12,764 nucleotides of DNA from JAEDES01 sp045649455. Its GTDB lineage: Bacteria > Bacillota_I > Bacilli_A > RF39 > UBA660. The notes under the pieces were generated by a model. That model ran no database searches, was not told the DNA's origin, and was given only the letters and a program-made list of their open reading frames with translations. Below are positions 1 to 6,904 of the stretch, one piece after another (within the stretch, counting starts at the first letter, position 1; the number at the start of each line of letters is the position of its first letter). Where the stretch lies: positions 1-12,764 of the forward strand of contig JAZRPV010000024.1 of assembly GCA_045649455.1 (NCBI GenBank), in the 5' to 3' direction. The position numbers and the translations under genes were made by a program.

Positions 1-22
1 AAGACCGCTTGGCCTCCGACTT
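1..22 (-). other. Sequencing-adapter remnant (not phage DNA)
   Basis: Read on the minus strand, these 22 bases begin AAGTCGGAGGCCAAGCGG and match, from memory, the first 22 bases of the standard MGI/BGI (DNBSEQ) read adapter. The segment is GC-rich and ends abruptly against very AT-rich phage sequence. I read it as untrimmed adapter joined to the end of the assembled DNA. Many reads stopping at the same base is what a natural genome end would give, although chance contamination of a contig end is possible. Real sequence should be counted from about position 23. Confidence 0.88.
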
Positions 23-45
23 GGGTTATTTTTCTTCCTCAACCC
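23..45. repeat. Terminal inverted repeat / fold-back at the inferred genome end
   Basis: GGGTT at 23-27 is complementary to AACCC at 41-45 with a 13-base loop, so the outermost sequence can fold back on itself. After the adapter is removed, the 5' end reads GGGTT. A run of identical terminal bases is what protein-primed replication by sliding-back uses (AAA in phi29, GGGG in PRD1). Whether a matching copy exists at the other genome end cannot be seen, because that end is outside the window. Confidence 0.45.
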
Positions 46-48
46 ACT

Positions 49-81
49 AAAAAAGTTCCCCAAAATGACACACCAGGGAAC
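49..81 (-). terminator. Intrinsic terminator at the genome end
   Basis: On the minus strand, GTTCCC (81-76) pairs with GGGAAC (60-55) across a 15-base loop and is followed directly by six T residues (54-49). This is the layout of a rho-independent terminator. It would end both the late mRNA that reads through the appendage gene and the short RNA started at the promoter at 198-227. The stem is short (6 bp), so efficiency is uncertain. Confidence 0.65.
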
Positions 82-191
82 GTTGTCACACGCTAGAAAA
101 AAGCATGTCACTTGTCACCATGTTCATATCATTGGAGAACACTTAAAAGAATTTACAATAATGAAGAATATATAATCTATACAAATCTTCA
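49..191 (-). ncRNA. Candidate packaging RNA (pRNA-like) of about 140 nt
   Basis: This stretch has no convincing reading frame. It is bounded by a consensus promoter (198-227) and an intrinsic terminator (49-81), giving an expected transcript of about 140 nt. Visible helices in the minus-strand RNA are: 192-186 with 167-161 (7 bp, at the 5' end); 141-137 with 125-121 (5 bp); 108-102 with 94-88 (7 bp with one G-U, U-rich 7-nt loop); and the terminator stem 81-76 with 60-55. The sequence GTGACA occurs three times (118-113, 111-106, 89-84). In phi29 the packaging RNA is a 174-nt RNA transcribed toward the nearby left genome end, so position, direction and size agree. Known pRNAs share little primary sequence, so identity rests on context only. 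It could instead be just a 3' leader and terminator region. Confidence 0.5.
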
Positions 192-197
192 TATTAT

Positions 198-227
198 ATT
201 ATATCATATTATATCATGTCTTGTCAA
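198..227 (-). promoter_or_regulatory. Strong promoter reading toward the genome end
   Basis: Minus strand: TTGACA at 227-222 (perfect -35), an 18-base spacer, then TATAAT at 203-198 (perfect -10) preceded by TGA, giving an extended -10. The decamer ATGATATAAT occurs twice in tandem (217-208 and 207-198); only the second copy is correctly spaced from the -35. The -35 lies 4 bp past the stop codon of the appendage gene, so no protein gene lies downstream before the end. The likely product is the short RNA at 49-191. The predicted start is near 191. Confidence 0.8.
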
Positions 228-231
228 GGTA

Positions 232-1914
232 TTAAGCATTATATTGTGTACCATCTGCATAATACCAATGTCCATTGTAATATGTTATTGGTTTATTAAC
301 AGTTGTTAAAAAGAATGTTAATCCATTAACTGGTGCTGATGGTATTTCAGATGTATTTCCAGCAAGTGCTATTTGAATTGGATAAGTTCCATTTTTATTT
401 CCAAACATTCCATATCTGTAAACTCGTAAAGAATCACTTTCTGTTGTTACTCTTACTTGGTCAACATATAAAGGATTAACTGATGTTCTATGCATTATAT
501 TAAAAGTATTACCATTATATGGTTGTTTAGAGAATACTGTTCCAAATTCACCACTATTTGGATTAGATCCTTCATAATTAGTGTATGTTGTACCATCATA
601 ATAAGCAAGAAGTATATTTCCTGGTTTTATGTTATAAGGCATGTCTAATTCTATATGAATGAATGATAACTTTCCAGTTGAATGATGTGATATAAATAAT
701 GTTTTATTTAATCCAGCTGTTAAATCATTATAGTAGAATGTAGGATTATAGAAGTTAGCAACATTGTCTTTAATATAAGCTAAACATTGTACTCCAGTAT
801 CTGTTCCTAAATATGGATTATAGAATGATGTATTACCAAATGAATCAATCCCTTCTGTTTGTTCTACATATACATGGATTCTGTTACTTTCAGCGTAGAA
901 ACTATCAAATACATTATTAGTAACATTTGACATATATAATCCAATTCCTAAATCATCATTGTTGTCTTTAGAATTTTGAATTGTTGTTTGTACAAATCTA
1001 TTTTGATTACATCTTTGTGTTATTGTTATACCATAACAATTACCACTTTTATTAAAATCTATTATTGAACAATTTGTAAATAAATTTTGATTTGATCCTA
1101 AATATAGATTTAATACAGATGAGAATGTACCACATAAGTTGAATAAACCACCATGACAATCTTGTACATGTATATCATTAAATTTTGACCAATATACTGT
1201 TTTTATTTTTAAAGCATAACTATTATTTTTAGTTATATGAATATTACTAATTTCACCATAATGGAATCTATCAATTAATAAGAATCCATATGATTTATTA
1301 TTACAATCGATTTTTAAATCTCTAATTGAATATTTTTCAAATAAATCCCAGTTATTAGGTGAAACTGGATTTTGATATTTTATCATGTAATCATCTAAAA
1401 CATTTGAAACAATTTTTGCATTGTTACCAATTATTGATAAGTTATTATTAACTTCAACACTTTCATTCATTTCATAAGTTTTTCCTGGTGATAAATATAA
1501 AATACCATAACTTGTATCAGCTGCTGCAATTGCTTCTTCTAATGTATCATAATCATCAGCATAAATGTATTCACCAGAAAATTTATGGAAGAATCTATTA
1601 ATTAATACATCAAGTTCACCAGATTCATACATATCATCTAATTTATTATTAATTTCTTCTTGAACATCTAAATTATCAAAATAATCATTTACATAAGTTT
1701 GTAATTGAACAAATAAATTTTGTAGTTCTGTAACAGCTTCACCATTTTCATTAACTGCTGGAATAACTGTTTTTCCTAAATAATTTGTAAACCATACTAA
1801 CATTTCATAGTATGTCATACTTTCTAAATAAGATGAAGGTATTTCACCAACGCTCATTATAAAATGTTTAAATGGTGGTAAAATAACTGTTTTTTCTTCT
1901 ATTTCATCTCTCAT
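232..1914 (-). CDS. Pre-neck appendage / tail spike with pectate-lyase-like beta-helix
   Basis: A 560-residue virion protein, probably the receptor-binding appendage (counterpart of phi29 gp12). Residues 1-70 (LPPFKHFIMSVGEIPSSYLESMTYYE) match the N-terminal attachment module seen on many Gram-positive phage tail fibres. Residues 60-110 look helical or coiled-coil. From about 118 (DYDTLEEAIAAA, then ILYLSPGKTYEM and LSIIGNNAKI) begins a right-handed beta-helix of the pectate-lyase-3 type running to about residue 400. The last 25 residues (TVNKPITYYNGHWYYADG) resemble a common fibre-tip motif. I see no clear catalytic residues, so binding or glycan degradation are both possible. The start follows AAAGGA 10 bases upstream. 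It is the last gene before the genome end and has its own promoter at 1939-1967. Confidence 0.85.
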   Translation of the reverse strand: MRDEIEEKTVILPPFKHFIMSVGEIPSSYLESMTYYEMLVWFTNYLGKTVIPAVNENGEAVTELQNLFVQLQTYVNDYFDNLDVQEEINNKLDDMYESGELDVLINRFFHKFSGEYIYADDYDTLEEAIAAADTSYGILYLSPGKTYEMNESVEVNNNLSIIGNNAKIVSNVLDDYMIKYQNPVSPNNWDLFEKYSIRDLKIDCNNKSYGFLLIDRFHYGEISNIHITKNNSYALKIKTVYWSKFNDIHVQDCHGGLFNLCGTFSSVLNLYLGSNQNLFTNCSIIDFNKSGNCYGITITQRCNQNRFVQTTIQNSKDNNDDLGIGLYMSNVTNNVFDSFYAESNRIHVYVEQTEGIDSFGNTSFYNPYLGTDTGVQCLAYIKDNVANFYNPTFYYNDLTAGLNKTLFISHHSTGKLSFIHIELDMPYNIKPGNILLAYYDGTTYTNYEGSNPNSGEFGTVFSKQPYNGNTFNIMHRTSVNPLYVDQVRVTTESDSLRVYRYGMFGNKNGTYPIQIALAGNTSEIPSAPVNGLTFFLTTVNKPITYYNGHWYYADGTQYNA

Positions 1915-1934
1915 TTTATCACTTTCCTTTCTAT
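1911..1934 (-). repeat. 24-bp leader repeat, copy 1 (appendage gene)
   Basis: The minus-strand sequence ATAGAAAGGAAAGTGATAAA plus the ATGA that follows is identical to the segment in front of the major capsid gene (6767-6790). It contains the ribosome binding site AAAGGA and the start codon. The M23 gene carries a weaker version (AAAAGGAAAGTGGTTAAATGA). It looks like a duplicated translation-start leader for highly expressed late proteins. Confidence 0.8.
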
Positions 1935-1938
1935 TTTA

Positions 1939-1967
1939 ATTATATCATATTAATATAATCCCATAAA
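1939..1967 (-). promoter_or_regulatory. Extended -10 promoter for the appendage gene
   Basis: Minus strand TGATATAAT (1947-1939) is a perfect extended -10. The hexamer 17 bases upstream (TTTATG, 1967-1962) is a poor -35, which an extended -10 can compensate. It overlaps the 3' end of the lower collar gene. A start near 1932 would give a leader of only about 18 nt carrying the AAAGGA ribosome binding site. Confidence 0.5.
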
Positions 1968-2621
1968 TAATGAATTTAATTCTTTTATAATTTCTGAATC
2001 TATTGCAATAATGTTATTTCTATATAATTCAATCATTTTTTGAGCTGTTGCTGAAACACCAGAATTACCAACAGTTCTTTTTGTATAACTTTCATTAGCA
2101 CCAGTTGCACCACTTGATCCAGAATCAGATTCAGTTCCAGTTGTTGAAGTTGCATAACTACCACTTAAAATAGTAGCTTTATTTGTTTGTCCTTGTGGTG
2201 TATCAGAATAAACTGCAAGTGATGAATTATTACTTGCTGAATTTGAAGTTGATGTAGCTTCTCTATCAAATGTTTCTGTAAAATCTACATTAATTAATGG
2301 ATCATATTCTATACTACTTGAATATATCATAGGTAAATATTTTTCCATTATTTCATTCATTGTAGTTTTAGCAAAATGAATAAATAAACCAATAGTTTCA
2401 AATCCAATTTCACTCATATAATAATGATCAACAATCTTTTTAGCAAGTTTATCTTTTGTCCAGATACCAGCTTCTTCAATAACATCAATTTGATCTTGTG
2501 TTAGAAAATCTGATAATTCATAATCTTTAAAAAATCCTTCTACTTCTGATCTTGTATATAATGTTGGTGAAAATTTAATTGTTGTAAATAATTCTCTTAA
2601 TTCCATAGTATATTTACTCAT
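1950..2621 (-). CDS. Lower collar (tail connector) protein, phi29 gp11-like
   Basis: A virion protein that joins the portal to the tail knob. The ATG at 2621 is chosen over the in-frame TTG at 2624 because GAGGTG lies 7 bases upstream, giving 223 residues. Features recalling phi29 gp11 are the N-terminal MSKYTMELRELF region, HYYMSEIGFETIGLF with MNEIMEKYLPMIYSS near residues 67-105, a following DFTETFDRE, and a long Ser/Thr/Asn/Gly-rich stretch (about 125-185) that holds YSDTPQG. A short helical tail (AQKMIELYRNNI) closes it. The start codon lies inside the portal gene's end (8-bp overlap with the portal stop), suggesting coupled translation. Confidence 0.88.
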   Translation of the reverse strand: MSKYTMELRELFTTIKFSPTLYTRSEVEGFFKDYELSDFLTQDQIDVIEEAGIWTKDKLAKKIVDHYYMSEIGFETIGLFIHFAKTTMNEIMEKYLPMIYSSSIEYDPLINVDFTETFDREATSTSNSASNNSSLAVYSDTPQGQTNKATILSGSYATSTTGTESDSGSSGATGANESYTKRTVGNSGVSATAQKMIELYRNNIIAIDSEIIKELNSLFMGLY

Positions 2622-3585
2622 CAATTATCACCTCTTTATCTTCAATATTTTCTGTTTCAAGATCTCTAACATTAGATAATTCATTTTTAATAATATTACG
2701 TAAATCACTTCTTAATTTAACTTTAATTTCTTTATCAGTTCCAGCTAAACCAAATAATTCATTCATTTGTTTACATGCTTCTTGTCTTGGAGCTAACATT
2801 GATTGAAGATTTAAATTTATTAATTCATTATTTTCGCTTGTTTCAGCTGTTGTTAATCTTTCTTTTTTATCAATTTGAATATTATTAATTCCTAAATATG
2901 TTAAAACTTCATTCCATATTTCTTTTTTATATGTAGTTACTTTATCTTCTATATAAGGAGCTTGTGTATTTAGAGTTTTTAAACTATTTTCTTCTAATTG
3001 CATTTTATCACCAAATATGAATGGTCTATTACCATCATATTGTGAATATAAATTTTCCATTGTTAGACGTTGTTTTTCATCACATACAACAATAACTGGT
3101 GTACGTTGAGCTGATATATTAACATCAATTGTTCTTTGAGCCATATAAAGTCTATACGCAAATAATTCCATAGCTGATGATGTTGGTAATTGATCAAAGT
3201 TATTCATTATTAAAATAGCTTCTTTATTTTCTTTTTTCTCTCTATCATCATCTGGATTAAGTCCAGTATATAAATCACGTATTTCATGATAATCATATGA
3301 AAAACAATTTAATTTTGTAGGTAAACCATATATATTAACATAACCATTACCAGTTGTTTTTAAATTGATATATCCATATTTTTTAGACTTTAAAGCACTT
3401 GCTTTACCTTCATAATATAGACATCTTTCTAGAAATCTACCGTCCATTGATTCTGGTAAATTTTCCCATTCAAACAATGAAGTAGCAACTCTTTTAAATC
3501 TTTCTAAAAAATCATTATAGGTTGCGTCATTTAAAACAGCACTATCTAAAAATGGTGTATTTGCTTTTCTTTTACTTCTTTTCAT
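2614..3585 (-). CDS. Portal / upper collar protein, phi29 gp10-like
   Basis: A 323-residue protein close in size to the phi29 connector (309). It would form the dodecameric portal through which DNA is packaged and ejected. Conserved-looking stretches are the N-terminal FLERFKRVATSLFEWENLPESMDGRFLE, the IMNNFDQLPTS region, RTIDVNISAQRTPVIV, and the C-terminal RLTTAETSENNELINLNLQSMLAPRQEA. The basic N-terminus (MKRSKRKAN) fits the nucleic-acid-facing tail of the phi29 connector, which contacts pRNA. The ribosome site AAAGGAG is about 8 bases upstream of the ATG. The start overlaps the stop of the 44-residue gene by an ATGA. Confidence 0.9.
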   Translation of the reverse strand: MKRSKRKANTPFLDSAVLNDATYNDFLERFKRVATSLFEWENLPESMDGRFLERCLYYEGKASALKSKKYGYINLKTTGNGYVNIYGLPTKLNCFSYDYHEIRDLYTGLNPDDDREKKENKEAILIMNNFDQLPTSSAMELFAYRLYMAQRTIDVNISAQRTPVIVVCDEKQRLTMENLYSQYDGNRPFIFGDKMQLEENSLKTLNTQAPYIEDKVTTYKKEIWNEVLTYLGINNIQIDKKERLTTAETSENNELINLNLQSMLAPRQEACKQMNELFGLAGTDKEIKVKLRSDLRNIIKNELSNVRDLETENIEDKEVIIDE

Positions 3586-3716
3586 TTAAAGTCTCCTTTC
3601 TTTAATATTTGATATTTATATCTTCTAATTTTTAAATATAATCTGTAAAAAATAGATTTTAAAAAGCACATATTTCTTACAGTTCTTACATCATCTTTAT
3701 TAACAATTATAATCAT
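3582..3716 (-). CDS. Small basic hypothetical protein (44 aa) between tail and portal
   Basis: The frame starts MIIIVNKDDVRTVRN and ends KKGDFK. A strong AGGTGA sits 5 bases before the ATG, and this ribosome site lies within the last codons of the tail knob gene. The stop overlaps the portal ATG as ATGA. The frame fills the whole gap between two structural genes with no waste, which supports its being real. The product is basic (many Lys and Arg), with a hydrophobic-aromatic centre (CFLKSIFYRLYLKI). I do not recognise a family. A minor virion or assembly role is only suggested by position. Confidence 0.72.
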   Translation of the reverse strand: MIIIVNKDDVRTVRNMCFLKSIFYRLYLKIRRYKYQILKKGDFK

Positions 3717-3720
3717 ATTA

Positions 3721-5352
3721 TCACCTATTATTTTGTGAATAATCTAAAAATGTTGAAGTATTATGCCAGAATGTTATACCTTTATTAAATAAATCACGTA
3801 TTTTTCCAAGATCACCTTCTGGAATATTTCCTTCTAAATTAACATCTATTGTTTTAATATAATCCCAATTTGGACGTTTACTAATATTAGGTGTAGCAAG
3901 TCTATTAACCTTATAACCATACATTGTAAAATAATCATCAATCATTTTAGCGTATTCATAACGTATAGTCATTTTATAATAAGGTTGCTCGAATGATCCA
4001 GAAGCAAACGCTACATCACCAGTATTAGTATTACCTTTTGTTTGAGGTGGTATCATAGAATGTTCATGTATAGATTTCATAGTGTTAAGAATAGATCCAG
4101 CACCACCAGCAATTAATCCAACACCAGCAGCTGTTCCTACACCAGTAGCAACTAATGCAGCACCAACAACTATTCCAGCAGCACCTCCAACAGTTCCAAG
4201 TGTATTATTAACACTTTGTTCTGTCAACCAGTTTGTATAAGCGTCATTTGTCCAACCACACATTGGATATTTTGGAGCAGGTATTCCACAATTAAAATGA
4301 TTATATGAAGTTGCTGTATCATTTAATTTATTATAATTCATTGGTACAGTTCTTATTGAAGCTCCAGGTGTTACACAACCAATAGTTTTAAATGAAGGTC
4401 TATTAAGTGAAAAATCTTCATAATGAAATTCTACATCAGATCCAACAGTATTAGATACATAAAAATAATTATATGGATAACATAATAATTTATTATTTTT
4501 TGGCGTGTATCCATTTAATGAAGAAGGTGATACTACTTCAATTGGACCAGATATTAATGTTTCAGCGTCACTATATGGTATTACAGCACATTGAAAATTG
4601 ATAGTGTGACTTCCTTCTGTCATTCCACATAATGTCCATGAACTAATAGTTCCAGTTAAAGCTTTTGGTATCATAAACATGCATGTTATTGCTTCTGGTT
4701 TATTAACTAAATCATAAGCACGTGTAAAATTACATGCACTTAACCATGAATCAAATACAAGCATAGCACCACCACAGAAAACGCCACCATAACGAGTATT
4801 AAATGTGTTTACTGGTAAATCATCTGGAATAACTGTTGTCATAGCTGCAACATAACAATCTTTTAAATTACTAGCAAGGTTTCCAACACCTGCACATACA
4901 TAATCACCAGTTTCTAGTCCTTCTGGTATAGTGTGATTTCCTACTGTATCATCTGCAACAGTAACATGTTCACGTTCAATAAAAGAGTTTTTATAAACAA
5001 TATCATGTTGCCATGTTTGAAATGCGTCAGTTTCAATTGTTACATCAGTTACACCATCATTAACATATTTAACATCAGTAATAAATGCATAAAACCATTT
5101 ATCTTTATAATGAGTATTATTATACATACAATAATTATATTGAAGTATATCCTCATAACTTAAATTATCATCAGTTAAATATCTAATTACACCATCTTTT
5201 CTTTGATAAGAACAATTATCATATTCTAAATGTGGTAAACTTGTAAAATATGAAAATTGAGTGTGAACACTTGAAAAAGTAATTTGATTAGATTCATCTA
5301 ATTTTAAAGGTGATTTTATTAATATAATTGTTGAATTTGGTGTTATTACCAT
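3721..5352 (-). CDS. Tail knob / tail tip protein, phi29 gp9-like
   Basis: A 543-residue counterpart of phi29 gp9 (599), the hexameric tail tube and knob. Matching landmarks are KWFYAFITDVKYVNDGVTDVTIETDAFQTW (85-114), then FIEREHV (124-130), TIPEGL (141-146), IPPQTKG near 434-440, and the C-terminal GYKVNRLATPNISKRPNWDYIKT with GDLGKIRDLFNKGITFWH (479-530). Residues 386-420 are a Gly/Ala/Val-rich hydrophobic stretch at the place where phi29 gp9 has its long loops, which plug the tube and penetrate the membrane on genome ejection. The ribosome site AAAGGAA precedes the ATG. It lies just after the terminator at 5371-5407, so its expression probably depends on read-through. Confidence 0.92.
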   Translation of the reverse strand: MVITPNSTIILIKSPLKLDESNQITFSSVHTQFSYFTSLPHLEYDNCSYQRKDGVIRYLTDDNLSYEDILQYNYCMYNNTHYKDKWFYAFITDVKYVNDGVTDVTIETDAFQTWQHDIVYKNSFIEREHVTVADDTVGNHTIPEGLETGDYVCAGVGNLASNLKDCYVAAMTTVIPDDLPVNTFNTRYGGVFCGGAMLVFDSWLSACNFTRAYDLVNKPEAITCMFMIPKALTGTISSWTLCGMTEGSHTINFQCAVIPYSDAETLISGPIEVVSPSSLNGYTPKNNKLLCYPYNYFYVSNTVGSDVEFHYEDFSLNRPSFKTIGCVTPGASIRTVPMNYNKLNDTATSYNHFNCGIPAPKYPMCGWTNDAYTNWLTEQSVNNTLGTVGGAAGIVVGAALVATGVGTAAGVGLIAGGAGSILNTMKSIHEHSMIPPQTKGNTNTGDVAFASGSFEQPYYKMTIRYEYAKMIDDYFTMYGYKVNRLATPNISKRPNWDYIKTIDVNLEGNIPEGDLGKIRDLFNKGITFWHNTSTFLDYSQNNR

Positions 5353-5370
5353 AAAATCATTCCTTTCATT

Positions 5371-5407
5371 AAAAATAGGAATAGGAAATATAGTTTCCCA
5401 TTCCTAT
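5371..5407 (-). terminator. Intrinsic terminator between capsid and tail genes
   Basis: In the minus-strand RNA, 5407-5394 pairs with 5388-5375: a 14-bp stem with a single G-U pair and a 5-nt loop (CTATA), followed by a run of U residues (5375-5371). The G-U pair is compatible only with function in the minus-strand transcript. It lies 14 bp after the capsid stop codon. No promoter is visible between it and the tail gene, so it probably works as a partial terminator that keeps tail and portal levels below capsid levels. Confidence 0.88.
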
Positions 5408-5420
5408 CAACTTTTATATA

Positions 5421-6770
5421 TTAAGCTTCTGCAGCTGTAACTGTTACATCAACACTAGCAATAGAAGCATTATTAGCACTTGCTGTAATTTTAGCTGTTC
5501 CAGCATTAGATCCAGTAACTGTAACGTGTCTATCATCAACTTTTGATACAGTTGCTTTCGCATTATTAGAAGCGAATGTAACTGTTTCAGTTGCATTGAA
5601 TGGTACAGTTGTTAAAGATAATGTAATACTTGCTTCTTCTACAACTGTTGGATTAGTTTCATTAAATGAAGCACTAGTTATTGATATATTTGGTACACTA
5701 GCAACTATCATTAAAGCATTAGCAAATAAACTATAATTAAATGATTTAATAACATTTAAATAATTTTGCCAACTTCTATTATTAGCGTTGTAGAATTCAT
5801 CCATAAACATATCTTTTTCTTTAATCTTAAACCAACGTCTGTCACAGATTAAAGCGTAAATATTAGATCCATCATATACTTTGTTACCATCATCATCATA
5901 TAAATCAAAATCTGGTACATTATATACTTTACCTTCTAATGTAGTTTTATCCATATTGAATGCATTAGCAAGTACATCGACATCTAATTCACTAGCTAAT
6001 TTATTTGATATAAATACTACTATATCTTCTGGTTTAGACCATGAAACAATACTTCTACCATATCCACCAACTTTTGCCCATGCGTTATATTTAGTAGATG
6101 GTGATTTAAAATCAAGGTATGCTTTTCTTAAAGCTTTTGTAAATGCTTTTAACTCGTCACTTGTTGGAGCTGAAGCATTTGAAAAACTAAATGTTTGCAT
6201 TTGTACATTATTGTTTCTATAAGCGTCAGTTATTAATTTTCTTGTATATTTCCAATCATCAATATAAGCACCATTATATAATGAAGTAGAAATTCCTAAA
6301 ATGAATGATTCAAAATCACCCCAAGTAACAAATGCTTTTTCTAATTCCTTTCTTATAATAGTAACTGGATATTGTACATCAAAATTGATTTCACTATATT
6401 CAGCTTTAACATCAGCTTCATATTTAGCAAGTAATCCAGCAAAATCGTCTATATCATAAACTCTACCACGTGCAGGATTAATGTAAATTTCTTGACCAAT
6501 TGCTCCAAGTGGAAGATCATCACCAGCTAATTCACGTAAAGGATTTTCAAAATAATCCATAACAAATCTAGTATAAGCAATTCTATTTACTAATGTATTA
6601 ATGAATTTATTTCTTAAATCACTTGGTAAAGCTAGTAAAGATTGTCCATATACTTGACTTGAAGTATAGTGATCAACTAATGGTAATTGAGTTTGATATA
6701 AACTATTGTCTTGAATAAGAGTTTCTCTAATCTCATTCAATGCTCTTGTGATTCCATCAGATGGATTCAT
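5421..6770 (-). CDS. Major capsid protein with C-terminal Ig-like (Big2) domain, phi29 gp8-like
   Basis: A 449-residue protein, almost exactly the length of phi29 gp8 (448). It has an HK97-fold capsid body in residues 1 to about 355, with gp8-like segments FVTWGDFESFILGISTSLYN (147-166) and ASELDVDVLANAFNMDKTTLEG (259-280). Residues about 362-446 form a bacterial Ig-like domain (ISITSASF, LTTVPFNATETVTFASNN, HVTVTGSNAGTAKITA). In phi29 this domain decorates the shell surface. The start is preceded by the 24-bp leader copy with AAAGGA. It is transcribed with scaffold from the promoter at 7271-7299 and ends at a strong terminator. Confidence 0.94.
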   Translation of the reverse strand: MNPSDGITRALNEIRETLIQDNSLYQTQLPLVDHYTSSQVYGQSLLALPSDLRNKFINTLVNRIAYTRFVMDYFENPLRELAGDDLPLGAIGQEIYINPARGRVYDIDDFAGLLAKYEADVKAEYSEINFDVQYPVTIIRKELEKAFVTWGDFESFILGISTSLYNGAYIDDWKYTRKLITDAYRNNNVQMQTFSFSNASAPTSDELKAFTKALRKAYLDFKSPSTKYNAWAKVGGYGRSIVSWSKPEDIVVFISNKLASELDVDVLANAFNMDKTTLEGKVYNVPDFDLYDDDGNKVYDGSNIYALICDRRWFKIKEKDMFMDEFYNANNRSWQNYLNVIKSFNYSLFANALMIVASVPNISITSASFNETNPTVVEEASITLSLTTVPFNATETVTFASNNAKATVSKVDDRHVTVTGSNAGTAKITASANNASIASVDVTVTAAEA

Positions 6771-6790
6771 TTTATCACTTTCCTTTCTAT
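6767..6790 (-). repeat. 24-bp leader repeat, copy 2 (major capsid gene)
   Basis: This is identical over 24 bases to the appendage-gene leader at 1911-1934. It includes AAAGGA and the ATG. Sequences on both sides differ, so the identity is confined to the translation-start region. Confidence 0.8.
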
Positions 6791-6797
6791 CTATTTT

Positions 6798-6871
6798 CTG
6801 TAATTATTTACAGATATTAATGTACTAAATTTTAATACACTAATATCTGGAAATAATTAAATTTCCAGATA
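6798..6871 (-). promoter_or_regulatory. Chain of three overlapping RNA hairpins upstream of the capsid gene
   Basis: Within the 134-bp gap between scaffold and capsid, three inverted repeats follow one another in the minus-strand RNA. H1: 6871-6861 with 6854-6844 (11 bp, 6-nt loop). H2: 6849-6811, a 39-nt dyad whose arms pair over 17 bp around a 5-nt loop, with two G-U pairs. H3: 6813-6808 with 6803-6798 (6 bp, 4-nt loop). H1 and H2 compete for 6844-6849, and H2 and H3 compete for 6811-6813. No U-tract follows, so these are not ordinary terminators. They could be an mRNA stabiliser, a processing site or a translational switch. No protein-coding frame is visible in the gap. Confidence 0.65.
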
Positions 6872-6904
6872 ATATGATAAGGAGATCGTAATGACTACTC
6901 TTAA

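Noticed and set aside
1..22. Possible tRNA fragment (CCAAGCGGTC resembles a D-arm)
   Set aside because: No acceptor, anticodon or T arm follows, and the bases match a sequencing adapter exactly.
198..217. 10-bp tandem repeat as a replication or partition repeat
   Set aside because: Only two copies; explained by duplicated -10 elements of a promoter.
4201..4250. TTGACA with a TACACT-like -10 inside the tail gene (minus strand)
   Set aside because: Only four of six at -10 and buried in coding sequence; expected by chance in AT-rich DNA.
5881..6222. Plus-strand open frame opposite the capsid gene
   Set aside because: Antisense shadow of a clearly identified capsid gene.
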